Below, piece by piece: positions 9,813-21,129 of a stretch of 64,000 nucleotides of DNA; position 1 is the stretch's first letter, and each line of letters opens with the position of its first letter. The position numbers were made by a program, and so were the translations under genes. This DNA is from Anisus vortex (Eukaryota; Mollusca; Gastropoda; Planorbidae). Under the pieces are notes generated by a model. It was not told where the DNA came from. It saw nothing but the letters and a program-made list of their open reading frames with translations, and ran no database searches. Location of the stretch: contig OX421507.1 of NCBI GenBank assembly GCA_949126835.1, forward strand, positions 26,920,822 to 26,984,821. Direction: 5' to 3'.

Positions 9813-11165
9813 GGTCGGCAACCAAAGGCACGCGCGCCTAACTTGACATGCACGTCGATTTTCAGTGACACGCGAGAGACCTCCAAGAGGTGTTTTTATT
9901 GATAAAAACAACAACAACATTTTCCTGTAATGAATGAGGAAAAACTGACTGTTGAAACCGATGTTTCTGATTGAGGAAAACTGACTGTTGAAGCCGATGT
10001 TTCTCAATGAGGACATTTACATTTGCACTGGAATGGATTTGCATTGAAATTGGACATATCTTGCCCTAAAACAATTTCAAAACACTTAACTACATGTACA
10101 TCACTATGTTCAAGTTAAAGAATATATTAAGATAGATAGTTGGGCTTTTTCAGAAATACATTGATGCACTCAAAGCGGAGTTTTTTTAATCAAAGGCAAA
10201 ACTTTCATATTGATGGACACATTTTTTTATACAACACCAAGCCTAACTTGTTTCATAATACTACAACTTTCTTAGATGCATATCTTTTTTTAAGTGAATG
10301 AATATTGCCGAGATTAAAACGGAGCAAGTTGAATTTTAAACATTAAAAAAATGACCATCCAAATGTGTGTCTATTTGCGGAAAAAATCTGGGAGGAAGCT
10401 GCTTACGAAAGTCATCTGCTATTCTCAACTGATTGGCATTCGCTCCTTTACTTTCAGCTTTTGGTTAAACTTACGCATGTGAACAGATTTCATCGCACAT
10501 CAAAGTTGTTTTAAGCATACAAAGAGGTCACCTACACTTGACCGCTTATTAAATGATACAGACTAAATACATTGAAACGAGTTTTTATGCTCAACTTCTT
10601 TAATTAAACATAAATATAATTAATTCTAAAACACATTTATATGTATTATTAAATTTAGAAATATAAGAGACTTATTTAATAGCACTATAGTACGTAATTT
10701 CTGTAATTATTAATGTTTAAAATATAAACTCCTTAAATGGACATACAATTAATGTAGGAAATGTTTATTTAGCCTACAACTGTTTAACGTAAATTATTTT
10801 AATCCTCTAATAATTAAATCTTTTTATGAATACCATAATGTTACATTTATATAAAGAAATAATAACTAGTCAGTAATATTTGTTAAATTACAAAACATAA
10901 CTTGTTTGGCATCACTATTGAATCAAATGTGGAAACATTTTTTTAACTAAAGGGAGATAATTAACCCATTTCATTTGAGCTAATATTTATAATGTTTTTT
11001 TTTCTTTTATAAAAAATAAATGGCTTACAATTTATAACTTTAAAATGATCAAACTATAAAACGTATTTGAAAATTACGTATATAAATATTATATGACTAA
11101 ATTATTTATATGTATACTTTTAAACATTACAGTAACTACCCAGTTTGTATGATTACTACGTATCT
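9813..11165 (-). mobile_element. hAT element fragment, reverse, paired with 34790-35610
   Basis: Starts CAGGGGTCGGCAACC and follows the reverse complement of 35610 back to about 34790: shared TGGAATGGATTTGCATTGAA, CACTCAAAGCGGAGTTTT, TATAAACTCCTTAAATGGAC and AGTCAGTAATATTTGTTA. The far end is missing. No transposase found. Confidence 0.85.
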
Positions 11166-11339
11166 TATTCCGCTATAAAAGTAGTAAATCAGAAGACAAA
11201 AAGTTCCAAATATCTCAGTAATACTTAGATCAAAATATCAATAATATTATTACCTAAAGACAACACAATTTTCTTTATAACTGGATGAGTACATGCTACC
11301 AGACAATCAAGCTTTACTTTTAGCTTACGATTATTTGAG

Positions 11340-11432
11340 TACATGAATAGGTCGGCGGTAGGGATAGAACCCATTACGTGTCCTTTGACAGTCCGATGAA
11401 CTAAACACAGGACCAGCCGGCCGCACACCATA
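11340..11432 (-). mobile_element. second tRNA-derived SINE family (S2), minus
   Basis: GTAGGGATAGAACCCATTAC (B box complement), then GACAGTCCGATGAACTAAAC and GGACCAGCCGGCC (A box complement). Shares this order with 32463-32583. Confidence 0.7.
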
Positions 11433-11649
11433 CTTGTCTAATACTGAACCCTACTTCTTCGAAAAAGTCCATAAGATTCCTATTTCTTATTAGTATAATA
11501 ATATGTAGGGTTATGTTTGAGGATATCAGATATTTAGCATCACTAGCGTTTACATCAAAAAAATAATCGATTCAAATAGCTGAGGTGTTCAAATTATATC
11601 AAGTATGTGTGTACCGCCCACTTGCCCTTCACCGCCCCCTTGGAACGTC

Positions 11650-11815
11650 AGCGCCCCTACATAGTCAGTTAAAAAATATAATGATGTGAATGCTAACAAA
11701 ATGTATACATCTGTTAACACTATTATCTAGTTAAAATATTGTTAGCATATTATAATATATAATATACTCAACAAATAAAAAAAAAAAGAAATGTTAAATC
11801 CTCGCATTCGAACCT
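11650..11815 (+). repeat. dispersed repeat C, copy 1
   Basis: CAGTTAAAAAATATAATGAT, TATAATATATAATATACTCA and AAATCCTCGCATTCGAA shared with 14127-14312. Function unknown. Confidence 0.75.
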
Positions 11816-11819
11816 ATGG

Positions 11820-13640
11820 ATTAGATCATGTTTTTCAAAAGAATTTCAAAATACCTTTAAAACCACATCAAAAAATACCCGAGAAATTAATAAACACAAA
11901 AGCCAATTCAAGCGAACAAGCAATAAACTTTACTTACAAAGAAGAACAAAACATCACTCACTCATCAAAGTTGTTAGCTCTCGGTGTCTGGAAGGAGGGT
12001 GGGGGGGGGGGGGTTGGAGTTGTATATCAACAGTTACTTCGCTACACCCTTGAACAATCATATTATTCACACACTTGTCCTAACTTTCAACTTACAAAAA
12101 CGAACGATGGAAGTTGTATAAATCCAGTTAACAAGGATTATTTAATCCAATTCGACAAACAGATACATCAAACCATTTTTAAAAGTATCTATCATAGGTT
12201 TCAAATTAAAGTGTCGTAACTCTAAAACTAACTCTTGACTGACCCACCTCACAGGAAGAACACACTCTATCCAATCCCGTGACCGGTCTGACCAATCGAA
12301 CAAGGGTAGAGTTCAAAACACAAAACCCTAAAGGCTAAGCCACACTATAAACAAAATCAGTGATTCGCTGAATAATGATTACAGTAAAAACGTGATTCTT
12401 GAGTATAGTGTGGCTTTACCATGACGAACACGAGTTAACAAGGGAGGTAATACGTATTTTTTATTATTATTTTGATAGTTACAGTGTAATGTTTCGTTTA
12501 GAATGACTAAACCAAAGCAAACAATGACTTATTTTCCCCACCACCAATGTAATATAAATCTGACAATTCAACTGTCAAGTGTATTTTGTGACAAAATATT
12601 ATATTAATGTTTTTATGAGGGATATGCGTCTATTGGAGGTCTTTTTAAAAAAACAAAAATGCCCTTTTCCATCTGTGCTGGGTTTCATGTTCAACTCACC
12701 AATAGCTCTAGAATGCAAAGGACAAGAGTATGTTCTTATTTACACACACAAAAAAATAATAATTTTTTGCTTTAATCCACACAGGTTGAAAACGAATGTT
12801 GCCCACCTGGCCTAACTTAATTTAATCCTGTATATCTCCATAGGAGCATTGGGCCGCAAATCCAATTTTCCATTGGTCTCAGTCTTGGGTGGCACCCTTT
12901 TTTTTTGTGCCCACTAGTTTAGCATCAATCTTGATGAAGCTACCTGGGCGGGTCTTTTTGTTTTACTTAGCGCTATACACTTCATCGTAACCATTGCTGA
13001 TCGATTCTTATCTTTTCTGTAGTGCATAATATATTCGCCACCAAAATTAAATAGATTTGCACAATAACGCCCCACAATTTTGTATTTTAACAAAATAAGT
13101 TTTAAAATCCTTTTCTGCCCCAAAGTTCTTTTCACTTATGTCATACAAAATCGTAATAAAATCATAATGACATGTAATGTTGTTAATCACAAAGAACAGT
13201 TTTTGTACCGCTTATAACGATTCACAATTGCAACAATTTTGCTGTAAAACAATTGTCATGTTTTTTTTAAAAATAAAAGTCGTTTGTACCCTTCACGTTG
13301 TCTACTGTGTGTTTAGATTTAGGGATTCTTTTACTGCTAAACAGTAACTGTAAAACAGATATTATTCTGTTTGTTTCTTTTTTGCTTATTTTTTTGCCCG
13401 AAATTTAAAAACAGTAAACTGCTGCTTTTTTTTTTGTGTGTTTGTCTGTTTTACTGTTGTTTTATTTGTTTTTAAATGCATAAAAAAATGTACAGTTTGA
13501 GCCTTCACCTTGACGTAATGGAAGATTGGAACCTTATCAGAATGTTTGAATATTGTGCACAGGCAAAAGAAAAAAGAAAGGGAAATGATAGTACCATAGT
13601 AGGAACAAGTTCACAATTTCTATCTTAACTATTTACTAAT
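11820..13640. other. intergenic or long-intron sequence, little recognised
   Basis: AT-rich. An open stretch at 11791-12219 interrupted by a G run has no protein-like composition. 12840-13135 contains GGAGCATTGGGCCGCAAATC and TGGGTGGCACCC, text that looks retrotransposon-derived but could not be placed. Confidence 0.5.
12354..12421. mobile_element. short inverted-repeat element (about 68 bp)
   Basis: AAGCCACACTATA on the left and TATAGTGTGGCTTTA on the right with ATCA/TGAT pairs further in; it can fold into a hairpin. It could be a minimal MITE remnant. Confidence 0.6.
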
Positions 13641-13643
13641 TGT

Positions 13644-13868
13644 AGGGGCGTGGTGGCTGTGCGTTCGTTTATTGAGCCAAAGGTCCCAGGTTCAAATCCT
13701 GGCGAAGGCCATGATTTGCTCCCGGGTGTGGAGGGTGTCCCTGAGTCTACCCAGCTCTGATCGGTACCTGACCTTATTTTGGGGTAAAGTAAAGGCGGCT
13801 TGGCATTGTGCTGGCCACACAAATCCCCCTTGTAAGCCGTGACCACGGAAAATGGTGAACGCAGCTTG
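13644..13868 (+). mobile_element. SINE S1, plus
   Basis: Head GGGGCGTGGTGGCTGTGCG with B box GGTTCAAATCC, body GGTACCTGACCTTATTTTGG and GGCATTGTGCTGGCCACACA. 3' tail incomplete. Confidence 0.92.
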
Positions 13869-14126
13869 ATCAATGTGGGTTACACAAAATTGAATATTTT
13901 ATCTCTTTATCAATACTTCAAAAACTTACTATTGAAAGCTAGTTAAATGAAAAAAAATCTAGGTTTCATTTGTAGTTGTCCTAAGAAAAATAAAGTATAA
14001 AAAATTACACAGCATTGGACATAGGAAAAACAAAGATGAAATATGTTCCCAAACATTTCCATAAAATACTAAACTAAATCACAATAAATTTAGAACAGTA
14101 TAAATTGTTTATTATTTAATATTTAA

Positions 14127-14312
14127 AAAAATACGTCCTACATGGACAGTTAAAAAATATAATAATGTATATGCTAACTAAATGAATACATTTTTTAACA
14201 CTCGTATCTGTCTATGGAATAGTTATAATATTATTATCATTTTATAATATATAATATACTCAACAAAGAATTAACAACAACAAAAGTTTTGTTGAAAAAT
14301 CCTCGCATTCGA
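14127..14312 (+). repeat. dispersed repeat C, copy 2
   Basis: Same order of blocks as 11650-11815. It ends about 340 nt before the 54-bp minisatellite. Confidence 0.75.
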
Positions 14313-14654
14313 ATTCAATTGCCCGTCTTGGTTACGCCTCAATACATCACGAAAATAAGCTACTGACAGTAAAATTATTGAAAATATGGTAAAAGTTTAA
14401 AAAAAAAACTGTTAATTGTTAATAGATGTTGCTATAAATATTGAAAACATTAAACAGCTCTATTTTTATAAACGACTGTTTCTCAGAATTCTTCCTTAGA
14501 TCTGAATGTATTTAGGTACATAAAAGGCAGCACTCACTGTTTGTGAAAAAGCGCCCTCTAGTTATTTGAAATAAAATTGCCGTGACCATAGCGCGTGAAT
14601 AAAGCAATATTTTCTTGATGTTTTTAATGTGTTCCAACAGTTCCAGTAGTGGTT

Positions 14655-16544
14655 TCTGTAGTCTTATTAACTCCCTTGACAAAACACTGAAGTCCCATGG
14701 CGTAGCTATCTGTAGTCTTATTAACTCCCTTGACAAAACACTGAAGTCCCATGGCGTAGCTATCTGTAGTCTTATTAACTCCCTTGACAAAACACTGAAG
14801 TCCCATGGCGTAGCTATCTGTAGTCTTATTAACTCCCTTGACAAAACACTGAAGTCCCATGGCGTAGCTATCTGTAGTCTTATTAACTCCCTTGACAAAA
14901 CACTGAAGTCCCATGGAGCAGCTATCTGTAGTCTTATTAACTCCCTTGACAAAACACTGAAGTCCCATGGAGCAGCTATCTGTAGTCTTATTAACTCCCT
15001 TGACAAAACACTGAAGTCCCATGGAGCAGCTATCTGTAGTCTTATTAACTCCCTTGACAAAACACTGAAGTCCCATGGAGCAGCTATCTGTAGTCTTATT
15101 AACTCCCTTGACAAAACACGTAAGTCCCATGGAGCAGCTATCTGTAGTCTTATTAACTCCCTTGACAAAACACTGAAGTCCCATGGCGCAGCTATCTGTA
15201 GTCTTATTAACTCCCTTGACAAAACACTGAAGTCCCATGGAGCAGCTATCTGTAGTCTTATTAACTCCCTTGACAAAACACTGAAGTCCCATGGCGTAGC
15301 TATCTGTAGTCTTATTAACTCCCTTGACAAAACACTGAAGTCCCATGGCGTAGCTATCTGTAGTCTTATTAACTCCCTTGACAAAACACTGAAGTCCCAT
15401 GGAGCAGCTATCTGTAGTCTTATTAACTCCCTTGACAAAACACTGAAGTCCCATGGCGCAGCTATCTGTAGTCTTATTAACTCCCTTGACAAAACACTGA
15501 AGTTCCATGGCGTAGCTATCTGTAGTCTTATTAACTCCCTTGACAAAACACTGAAGTCCCATGGCGTAGCTATCTGTAGTCTTATTAACTCCCTTGACAA
15601 AACACTGAAGTCCCATGGCGTAGCTATCTGTAGTCTTATTAACTCCCTTGACAAAACACTGAAGTCCCATGGCGTAGCTATCTGTAGTCTTATTAACTCC
15701 CTTGACAAAACACTGAAGTCCCATGGAGCAGCTATCTGTAGTCTTATTAACTCCCTTGACAAAACACTGAAGTCCCATGGCGCAGCTATCTGTAGTCTTA
15801 TTAACTCCCTTGACAAAACACTGAAGTCCCATGGAGCAGCTATCTGTAGTCTTATTAACTCCCTTGACAAAACACTGAAGTCCCATGGCGTAGCTATCTG
15901 TAGTCTTATTAACTCCCTTGACAAAACACTGAAGTCCCATGGCGTAGCTATCTGTAGTCTTATTAACTCCCTTGACAAAACACTGAAGTCCCATGGAGCA
16001 GCTATCTGTAGTCTTATTAACTCCCTTGACAAAACACTGAAGTCCCATGGCGCAGCTATCTGTAGTCTTATTAACTCCCTTGACAAAACACTGAAGTCCC
16101 ATGGCGTAGCTATCTGTAGTCTTATTAACTCCCTTGACAAAACACTGAAGTCCCATGGCGTAGCTATCTGTAGTCTTATTAACTCCCTTGACAAAACACT
16201 GAAGTCCCATGGCGTAGCTATCTGTAGTCTTATTAACTCCCTTGACAAAACACTGAAGTCCCATGGCGTAGCTATCTGTAGTCTTATTAACTCCCTTGAC
16301 AAAACACTGAAGTCCCATGGCGTAGCTATCTGTAGTCTTATTAACTCCCTTGACAAAACACTGAAGTCCCATGGCGTAGCTATCTGTAGTCTTATTAACT
16401 CCCTTGACAAAACACTGAAGTCCCATGGCGTAGCTATCTGTAGTCTTATTAACTCCCTTGACAAAACACTGAAGTCCCATGGCGTAGCTATCTGTAGTCT
16501 TATTAACTCCCTTGACAAAACACTGAAGTCCCATGGCGCAGCTA
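14655..16544. repeat. 54-bp minisatellite, 35 copies
   Basis: 1890 nt, exactly 35 x 54, starting TCTGTAGTCTTATTAACTCC. Units differ mainly at one segment after CCATGG (cgta, agca or cgca), with one TTCCATGG and one ACGTAAGTCC variant. Because 54 is divisible by 3, long open frames run through on both strands. They have only periodic composition and no known domain, so they are not called genes. Confidence 0.97.
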
Positions 16545-16874
16545 TCACTTTGTATCTGTGCTAATTTATTATTATAGTTACGTTTTTTTTAAATTTAATA
16601 AATTCATTTTTTTTAGTAATGTTTAGTGTTGAGACAGCGTTATTGATATCAATAGATGCTAACTTTATATCATTGCAGAGTTATTATTACTAGTTTATAT
16701 AAAATTTAACGTCTGGCGAACGAACAAAGATGTTATACAAACCAGTGTGTAGTCTGGACGAGGGGGTTTCTCTGAACAGACCAGTCCTACTTATGTCGTA
16801 CACACTGAAATAATAAACAAACTTTAATGTAACAGTAAAAAATCATTTAAGTAGAATTGATGCATTAGATCTAA

Positions 16875-17340
16875 GTGTTGCGTCCTTGGTTATTAGAAAT
16901 GCGTAGATTCATAAAAGCAAAAAAAATATTTTGCATCAAGCAATTAGTTTGGGATTATAAGTAGGTGATTTTTTACGTCTGAAATTAACAATCTATCGTT
17001 TTCTTTTGGCAACATTTTTTTGAAATGATATTCTTTTTCTTCTATTAGTCATTCTGAAGAGCTGATTGCTCTCTTGCAGTCAATGCCAGACAAACATATT
17101 TACATGTCTTTTTCAGTTGTTTTCAATACTGCTATATAGTGTGTTGGTAAAGGTAGGTTGAGGGGAGAGCAGAGTGTATCTGAGGTGGGTTAGCTCAGGG
17201 TGGAAATGATATAAAATCTAATCCCCTACATCCCAGTAACGCAACACACAGACATGTTTTGAAGCAAATGAACGAATGGGACCGGGAATGCTTACACTTC
17301 ACCCTTTTTATTGCATGCATAATATTTAAGACTTGTCAAT
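16875..17340. mobile_element. family F repeat, second copy, split by retroposon D
   Basis: Shares GCGTAGATTCATAAAAGCAA, CAACACACAGACATGTTTTG and TTAAGACTTGTCAATTG with 7688-8277 in the same orientation. Its left end is truncated. Confidence 0.75.
17031..17202 (-). mobile_element. retroposon family D, minus copy, 9-bp TSD
   Basis: GAAATGATA at 17022-17030 and 17203-17211. Tail side TTCTTTTTCTTCTATTAG at the left shows minus orientation. It interrupts the family F element: in the intact copy (7688-8277) the two sides are contiguous. Confidence 0.9.
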
Positions 17341-17398
17341 TGCACTACGCTGGATATCACTGCAGAGATTCGTCGAAATAATGTTAGAGTAGAGCTGA

Positions 17399-17406
17399 GA
17401 GTTGAA

Positions 17407-17443
<37 letters not shown>
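17399..17443. repeat. 7-bp microsatellite (AGTTGAG)n
   Basis: Six or so copies of AGTTGAG/AGTTGAA head to tail, plus GAGTACTGAG at the end. Confidence 0.85.
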
Positions 17444-17444
<1 letters not shown>

Positions 17445-18304
17445 ACTGAGAAATATGAACATTATTTTCACCCAATAATATTATATTCCATTGTAAGAAT
17501 GTGAACTTTAAATCTAAACACAATGACGACATCGTAAACCCTTGACTGTAGGCTATAGCGCATCATTTTTGTTGGACGGTTAATTGACCAGAGCTGCTCA
17601 CTTTTTAATCTGCAGTCTTGGGTAACAATCAAGGCGTTGATGGTGTGACATATCTGGTAGCTTGAGCTCACAAAAGACACACAGTTGTATTCGGGAAACA
17701 AGCACAGCGATTTCCTGGATGATTTTTCAATCTTAAGACAAAATCAACAAGCAATCATATAGCTTGACATTAGAACAGAGCATTAAATCAATCGTAGCTC
17801 ATAAAAACTATTTTTGTTATGCATAAAACTTATCACATTGAGACAAAAGCTTTTAAAATACACTACTTTTTTTTATTTCGCCCCGAGCACTGTGACATTT
17901 TCTTAATGCAAGTTCGACAACTGTAGAATTTATGAAGGGCATGTAGATTAAATCTTCATTACCTCCCTTTTCGTTTAATTGTTGTCATTATTATTGGTAT
18001 TGATAATAAAAACGTACATATTGTGTTACCCATGTCCCATACATTTTATGATCAGCTTGGTCGGCTGGTAAGGAAGACACTAATGCGATGGCAAGATTGA
18101 GCTAGAGACACAGCAATATAAACGCCTTCATGGCTGGGTAGGGGAAAAAAGTGAAAAACAGACATAGATCTATAGACAATGTATGGCTGATGGCTGGATA
18201 TTTTAAACTATGTTATCGATGTACATTTGAAACGTATATCGCCTTGTGGTTTATACTTGTAAACTCAGTATATCTGTATCATTATATAAAATGTAGACTG
18301 TGTG

Positions 18305-18394
18305 ACAATGTGTGTGCGGTTTCCGATTCTCATTGGTTAATTTAAAGACACGTGACCTTATTATCTCATATTTTACCTTGCGATCTGGCTTCAG
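18305..18394 (+). repeat. dispersed repeat E, plus
   Basis: CATTGGTTAATTTAAAGACA and CGTGACCTTATTATCTCATA recur in reverse at 47820-47930. Confidence 0.7.
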
Positions 18395-18640
18395 CTATGT
18401 GTATTTCTTAGCTGAATGGTTAGCCTATCCTACTGCCTTGCGGACGACCTGGGTTCAATCCCCACTTAAACTGTTTTTTTTTTCTTCTACTTTTTTCCCC
18501 ATGAATATTACTATTTTGTTTAAAAGATGATAAAGTGTTTTCAGTAAGTAAAATCTAAACATTATATTTTAGACGCATGCGGGAGACGGGTGTTCGATTC
18601 TCAGCCAGCCAGGGATATTCCAAACTTTTTTACCTAGATA
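18395..18640 (+). mobile_element. tRNA-like heads and repeat shared with 59195-59256
   Basis: At 18405-18475 a tRNA-like segment (TTAGCTGAATGGTTAGCCTA, B box GGGTTCAATCCC). At 18568-18640 TATATTTTAGACGCATGCGG and GTGTTCGATTCTCAGCCAGC, which recur inverted at 59195-59256. Neither is a full tRNA. Confidence 0.55.
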
Positions 18641-19390
18641 CTATTAGATATATATTACAAAAGATAATGCCACATGAGTAGTTTTTTTTTTCCTTATTCC
18701 CGACTGGTGTCTTCCCTTAAATTAAAAACAAATGCCCTTTTTTAAACCGGATTACAATATTTATAAGTCCTTTCCTAAATGTTTTCAGTAAAAAAAGTAT
18801 TATTTTTCATTTGTTATAGATTGGTTATTTTCATTGAGGTTTACACATTTTTATCTGTATCTTATTTAGACCTAGACTAGATTTTATTTCATTTTTTCCC
18901 CGGGCTATGACGGGGAATTTAGCTTGTTTCTAATGTCTTACTTATAAGCTTATGTTAGGTCGGTTAATGCTTCATTTATTTGACTTGTCCTATGATTTGT
19001 AAAGTTTTAAATCATCAATTAGCTTTAAATTTTTTAGCCTAGAGATTCTATCCGTGTTCTTAGTTGTATGTTAAATGCGCTCTGAGCTTACATTATGTTT
19101 GTTTGCAGCGCCATAAAAATATTATTATTATTATTATTATATGGTCTTTTATGGAGAATTAACGTTAATGGTTTAACTACAATGTTTTATAGACATTTAA
19201 ATTGCACTTAATGGAGTAAAAGTAAATATAAAAATAAACATTTGTTTTGATTTATTTTAAACTTATATCAATAATAGAGTGTTAATATTAAAACGTAGGA
19301 TGGACAAATAGAAAAGTAATGTTTTCGATGATCTTGGAATTTAAAGGAAAAATATAATTTTAAAAGTGTATTTTTTTGTGCAATTTTTTC

Positions 19391-19505
19391 GGGTGGACTC
19401 AGGGACACCCTCAAATCCTAGGAAAAAATCCTACCCTCAACCAGAATTCGAACCCAGGACCCTTGGATAGCCAGTCAAACGTGCTCCCCTCGGCTACCGT
19501 GTCCC
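19391..19505 (-). mobile_element. SINE S1, minus, head only
   Basis: GGTGGACTCAGGGACACCCT, AGAATTCGAACCCAGGACCC and the head complement; the body and tail are missing. Confidence 0.85.
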
Positions 19506-19720
19506 ATATAGCCTACACAAATGGGAATTTATATAATTCAAACCTGGTTACACAATAAGAGTGCGCAGCAGAAAACGTAGAATCATTAAATCAATGTATC
19601 TATCGATAAAGGCTACTTATCAATCTGTCATTCAACCATTAATTCAATAGTTCTATCTATCGACCTATCACTCTCTCCATCTGTATCTATTTTCTTTATG
19701 TCTCTCCCCATCCTCTCTCA

Positions 19721-19724
<4 letters not shown>

Positions 19725-19761
<37 letters not shown>

Positions 19762-19786
19762 AGAGAGAGAGAGAGAGAGAGAGAGA
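19725..19786. repeat. (TC)n-(GA)n perfect palindrome
   Basis: A TC run of about 36 nt turns directly into a GA run of about 26 nt at CTCGAG, so the strand can fold on itself. Such structures are prone to instability and assembly error. Confidence 0.95.
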
Positions 19787-19799
19787 ATGCTTAATCGAA

Positions 19800-19998
19800 A
19801 GGCCTGGTTTTTAAACCTGTTGAAGGCTAGGGTTTGTTCCCGGGTCTAGAGGCAGACTCTATGAGTCTACCCAGCACTGATAGGTACCTGACATTCGTTA
19901 GATATAAGCTGGACATTTTACTGGCCACAGCAACTTGTGAACGCTGCTTCACAGGCTTTATATAACGAATTGGTCTGAAGGGAATAATTACTTTACGT
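19800..19998 (+). mobile_element. SINE S1, plus, body
   Basis: GTTCCCGGGTCTAGAGGC, GAGTCTACCCAGCACTGATA, TGTGAACGCTGCTTCAC and tail GAAGGGAATAATTACTTTAC. The head is degraded; it starts right after the TC/GA palindrome. Confidence 0.8.
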
Positions 19999-20567
19999 AT
20001 ATACAAATCTATTTATAGAAACCGGCGTATAATAATTATATGAACATTTTTTAAACAAGTTTGTAGCTTTTCTCTGTTAACCTTGAGGTTTTTTTTCCCT
20101 CTTTTTAAAAAAATGTCAATTATTTAATTACCTATCAATTAATATGACAGGTCAACTTGTGATGAACTCTGCAATGTGTAGGGTTGGCTTTGGGATGTGA
20201 TATTTATTGTTGATATCGACTGGCTGCGGTTTATCGACGGTTCTTCATCTCTCGTACCAGTAACCCGACTGATAATCATCTTGATCTAAAATAAATATAG
20301 GTCCTCTATTTTGACGGGTACTAATTTAAAAAAGAACTGTTTGCTATTCATGCTTTTATATTTCTTAGAGATACGATAAGATCGTGCTCTCTTTCAATTC
20401 AGGGTTAGATTATTGCTACCACTGAGACCATGTTTCACATGATGCATAAACTGAGAAAAGAGCAATACATATTGAACAAAAAAAATCTAGATCATTCAAC
20501 ACTTTAAATATAATTTAATATTAATACAGCTAACTAGACATATTTTTTATGGTTCTCGATTTTGTGA

Positions 20568-21100
20568 CAATACAGCTGGATAGCAGGCGTAGCCTCGCAT
20601 AATAAACACAATACAGCTGGATAGCAGGCGTAGCCTCGCATAATAAACACAATACAGCTGGATAGCAGGCGTAGCCTCGCATAATAAACACAATACAGCT
20701 GGATAGCAGGCGTAGCCTCGCATAATAAACACAATACAGCTGGATAGCAGGCGTAGCCTCGCATAATAAACACAATACAGCTGGATAGCAGGCGTAGCCT
20801 CGCATAATAAACACAATACAGCTGGATAGCAGGCGTAGCTTCGCATAATAAACACAATACAGCTGGATAGCAGGCGTAGCCTCGCATAATAAACACAATA
20901 CAGCTGGATAGCAGACGTAGCCTCGCATAATAAACACAATACAGCTGGATAGCAGGCGTAGCCTCGCATAATAAACACAATACAGCTGGATAGCAGGCGT
21001 AGCCTCGCATAATAAACACAATACAGCTGGATAGCAGGCGTAGCCTCGCATAATAAACACAATACAGCTGGATAGCAAGCGTAGCCTCGCATAATAAACA
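20568..21100. repeat. 41-bp minisatellite, 13 copies
   Basis: 533 nt, exactly 13 x 41. The unit begins CAATACAGCTGGATAGCAGG and ends with AATAAACA. Only three or four point variants are seen (for example AGACGTAG, AGCTTCGC, AGCAAGCG), indicating recent expansion or homogenisation. Confidence 0.96.
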
Positions 21101-21129
21101 CAATACATATAGATAGATAGACATGAGAA

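Larger units (their letters stand above)
17600..20530. other. intergenic or long-intron sequence with scattered repeats
   Basis: Apart from the SINE fragments, repeat E and the TC/GA palindrome listed separately, I see only AT-rich DNA with an ATT run (19124-19140). No exon with convincing splice sites. Confidence 0.5.

Noticed and set aside
14512..16564. Open frames of 630-680 codons on both strands
   Set aside because: They lie wholly in the 54-bp minisatellite, whose length is divisible by 3 and which has no stop in several frames. Same text on both strands, no domain, no splice context.
18405..18475. tRNA gene
   Set aside because: A and B boxes are present, but the acceptor stem does not pair; more like a SINE head.
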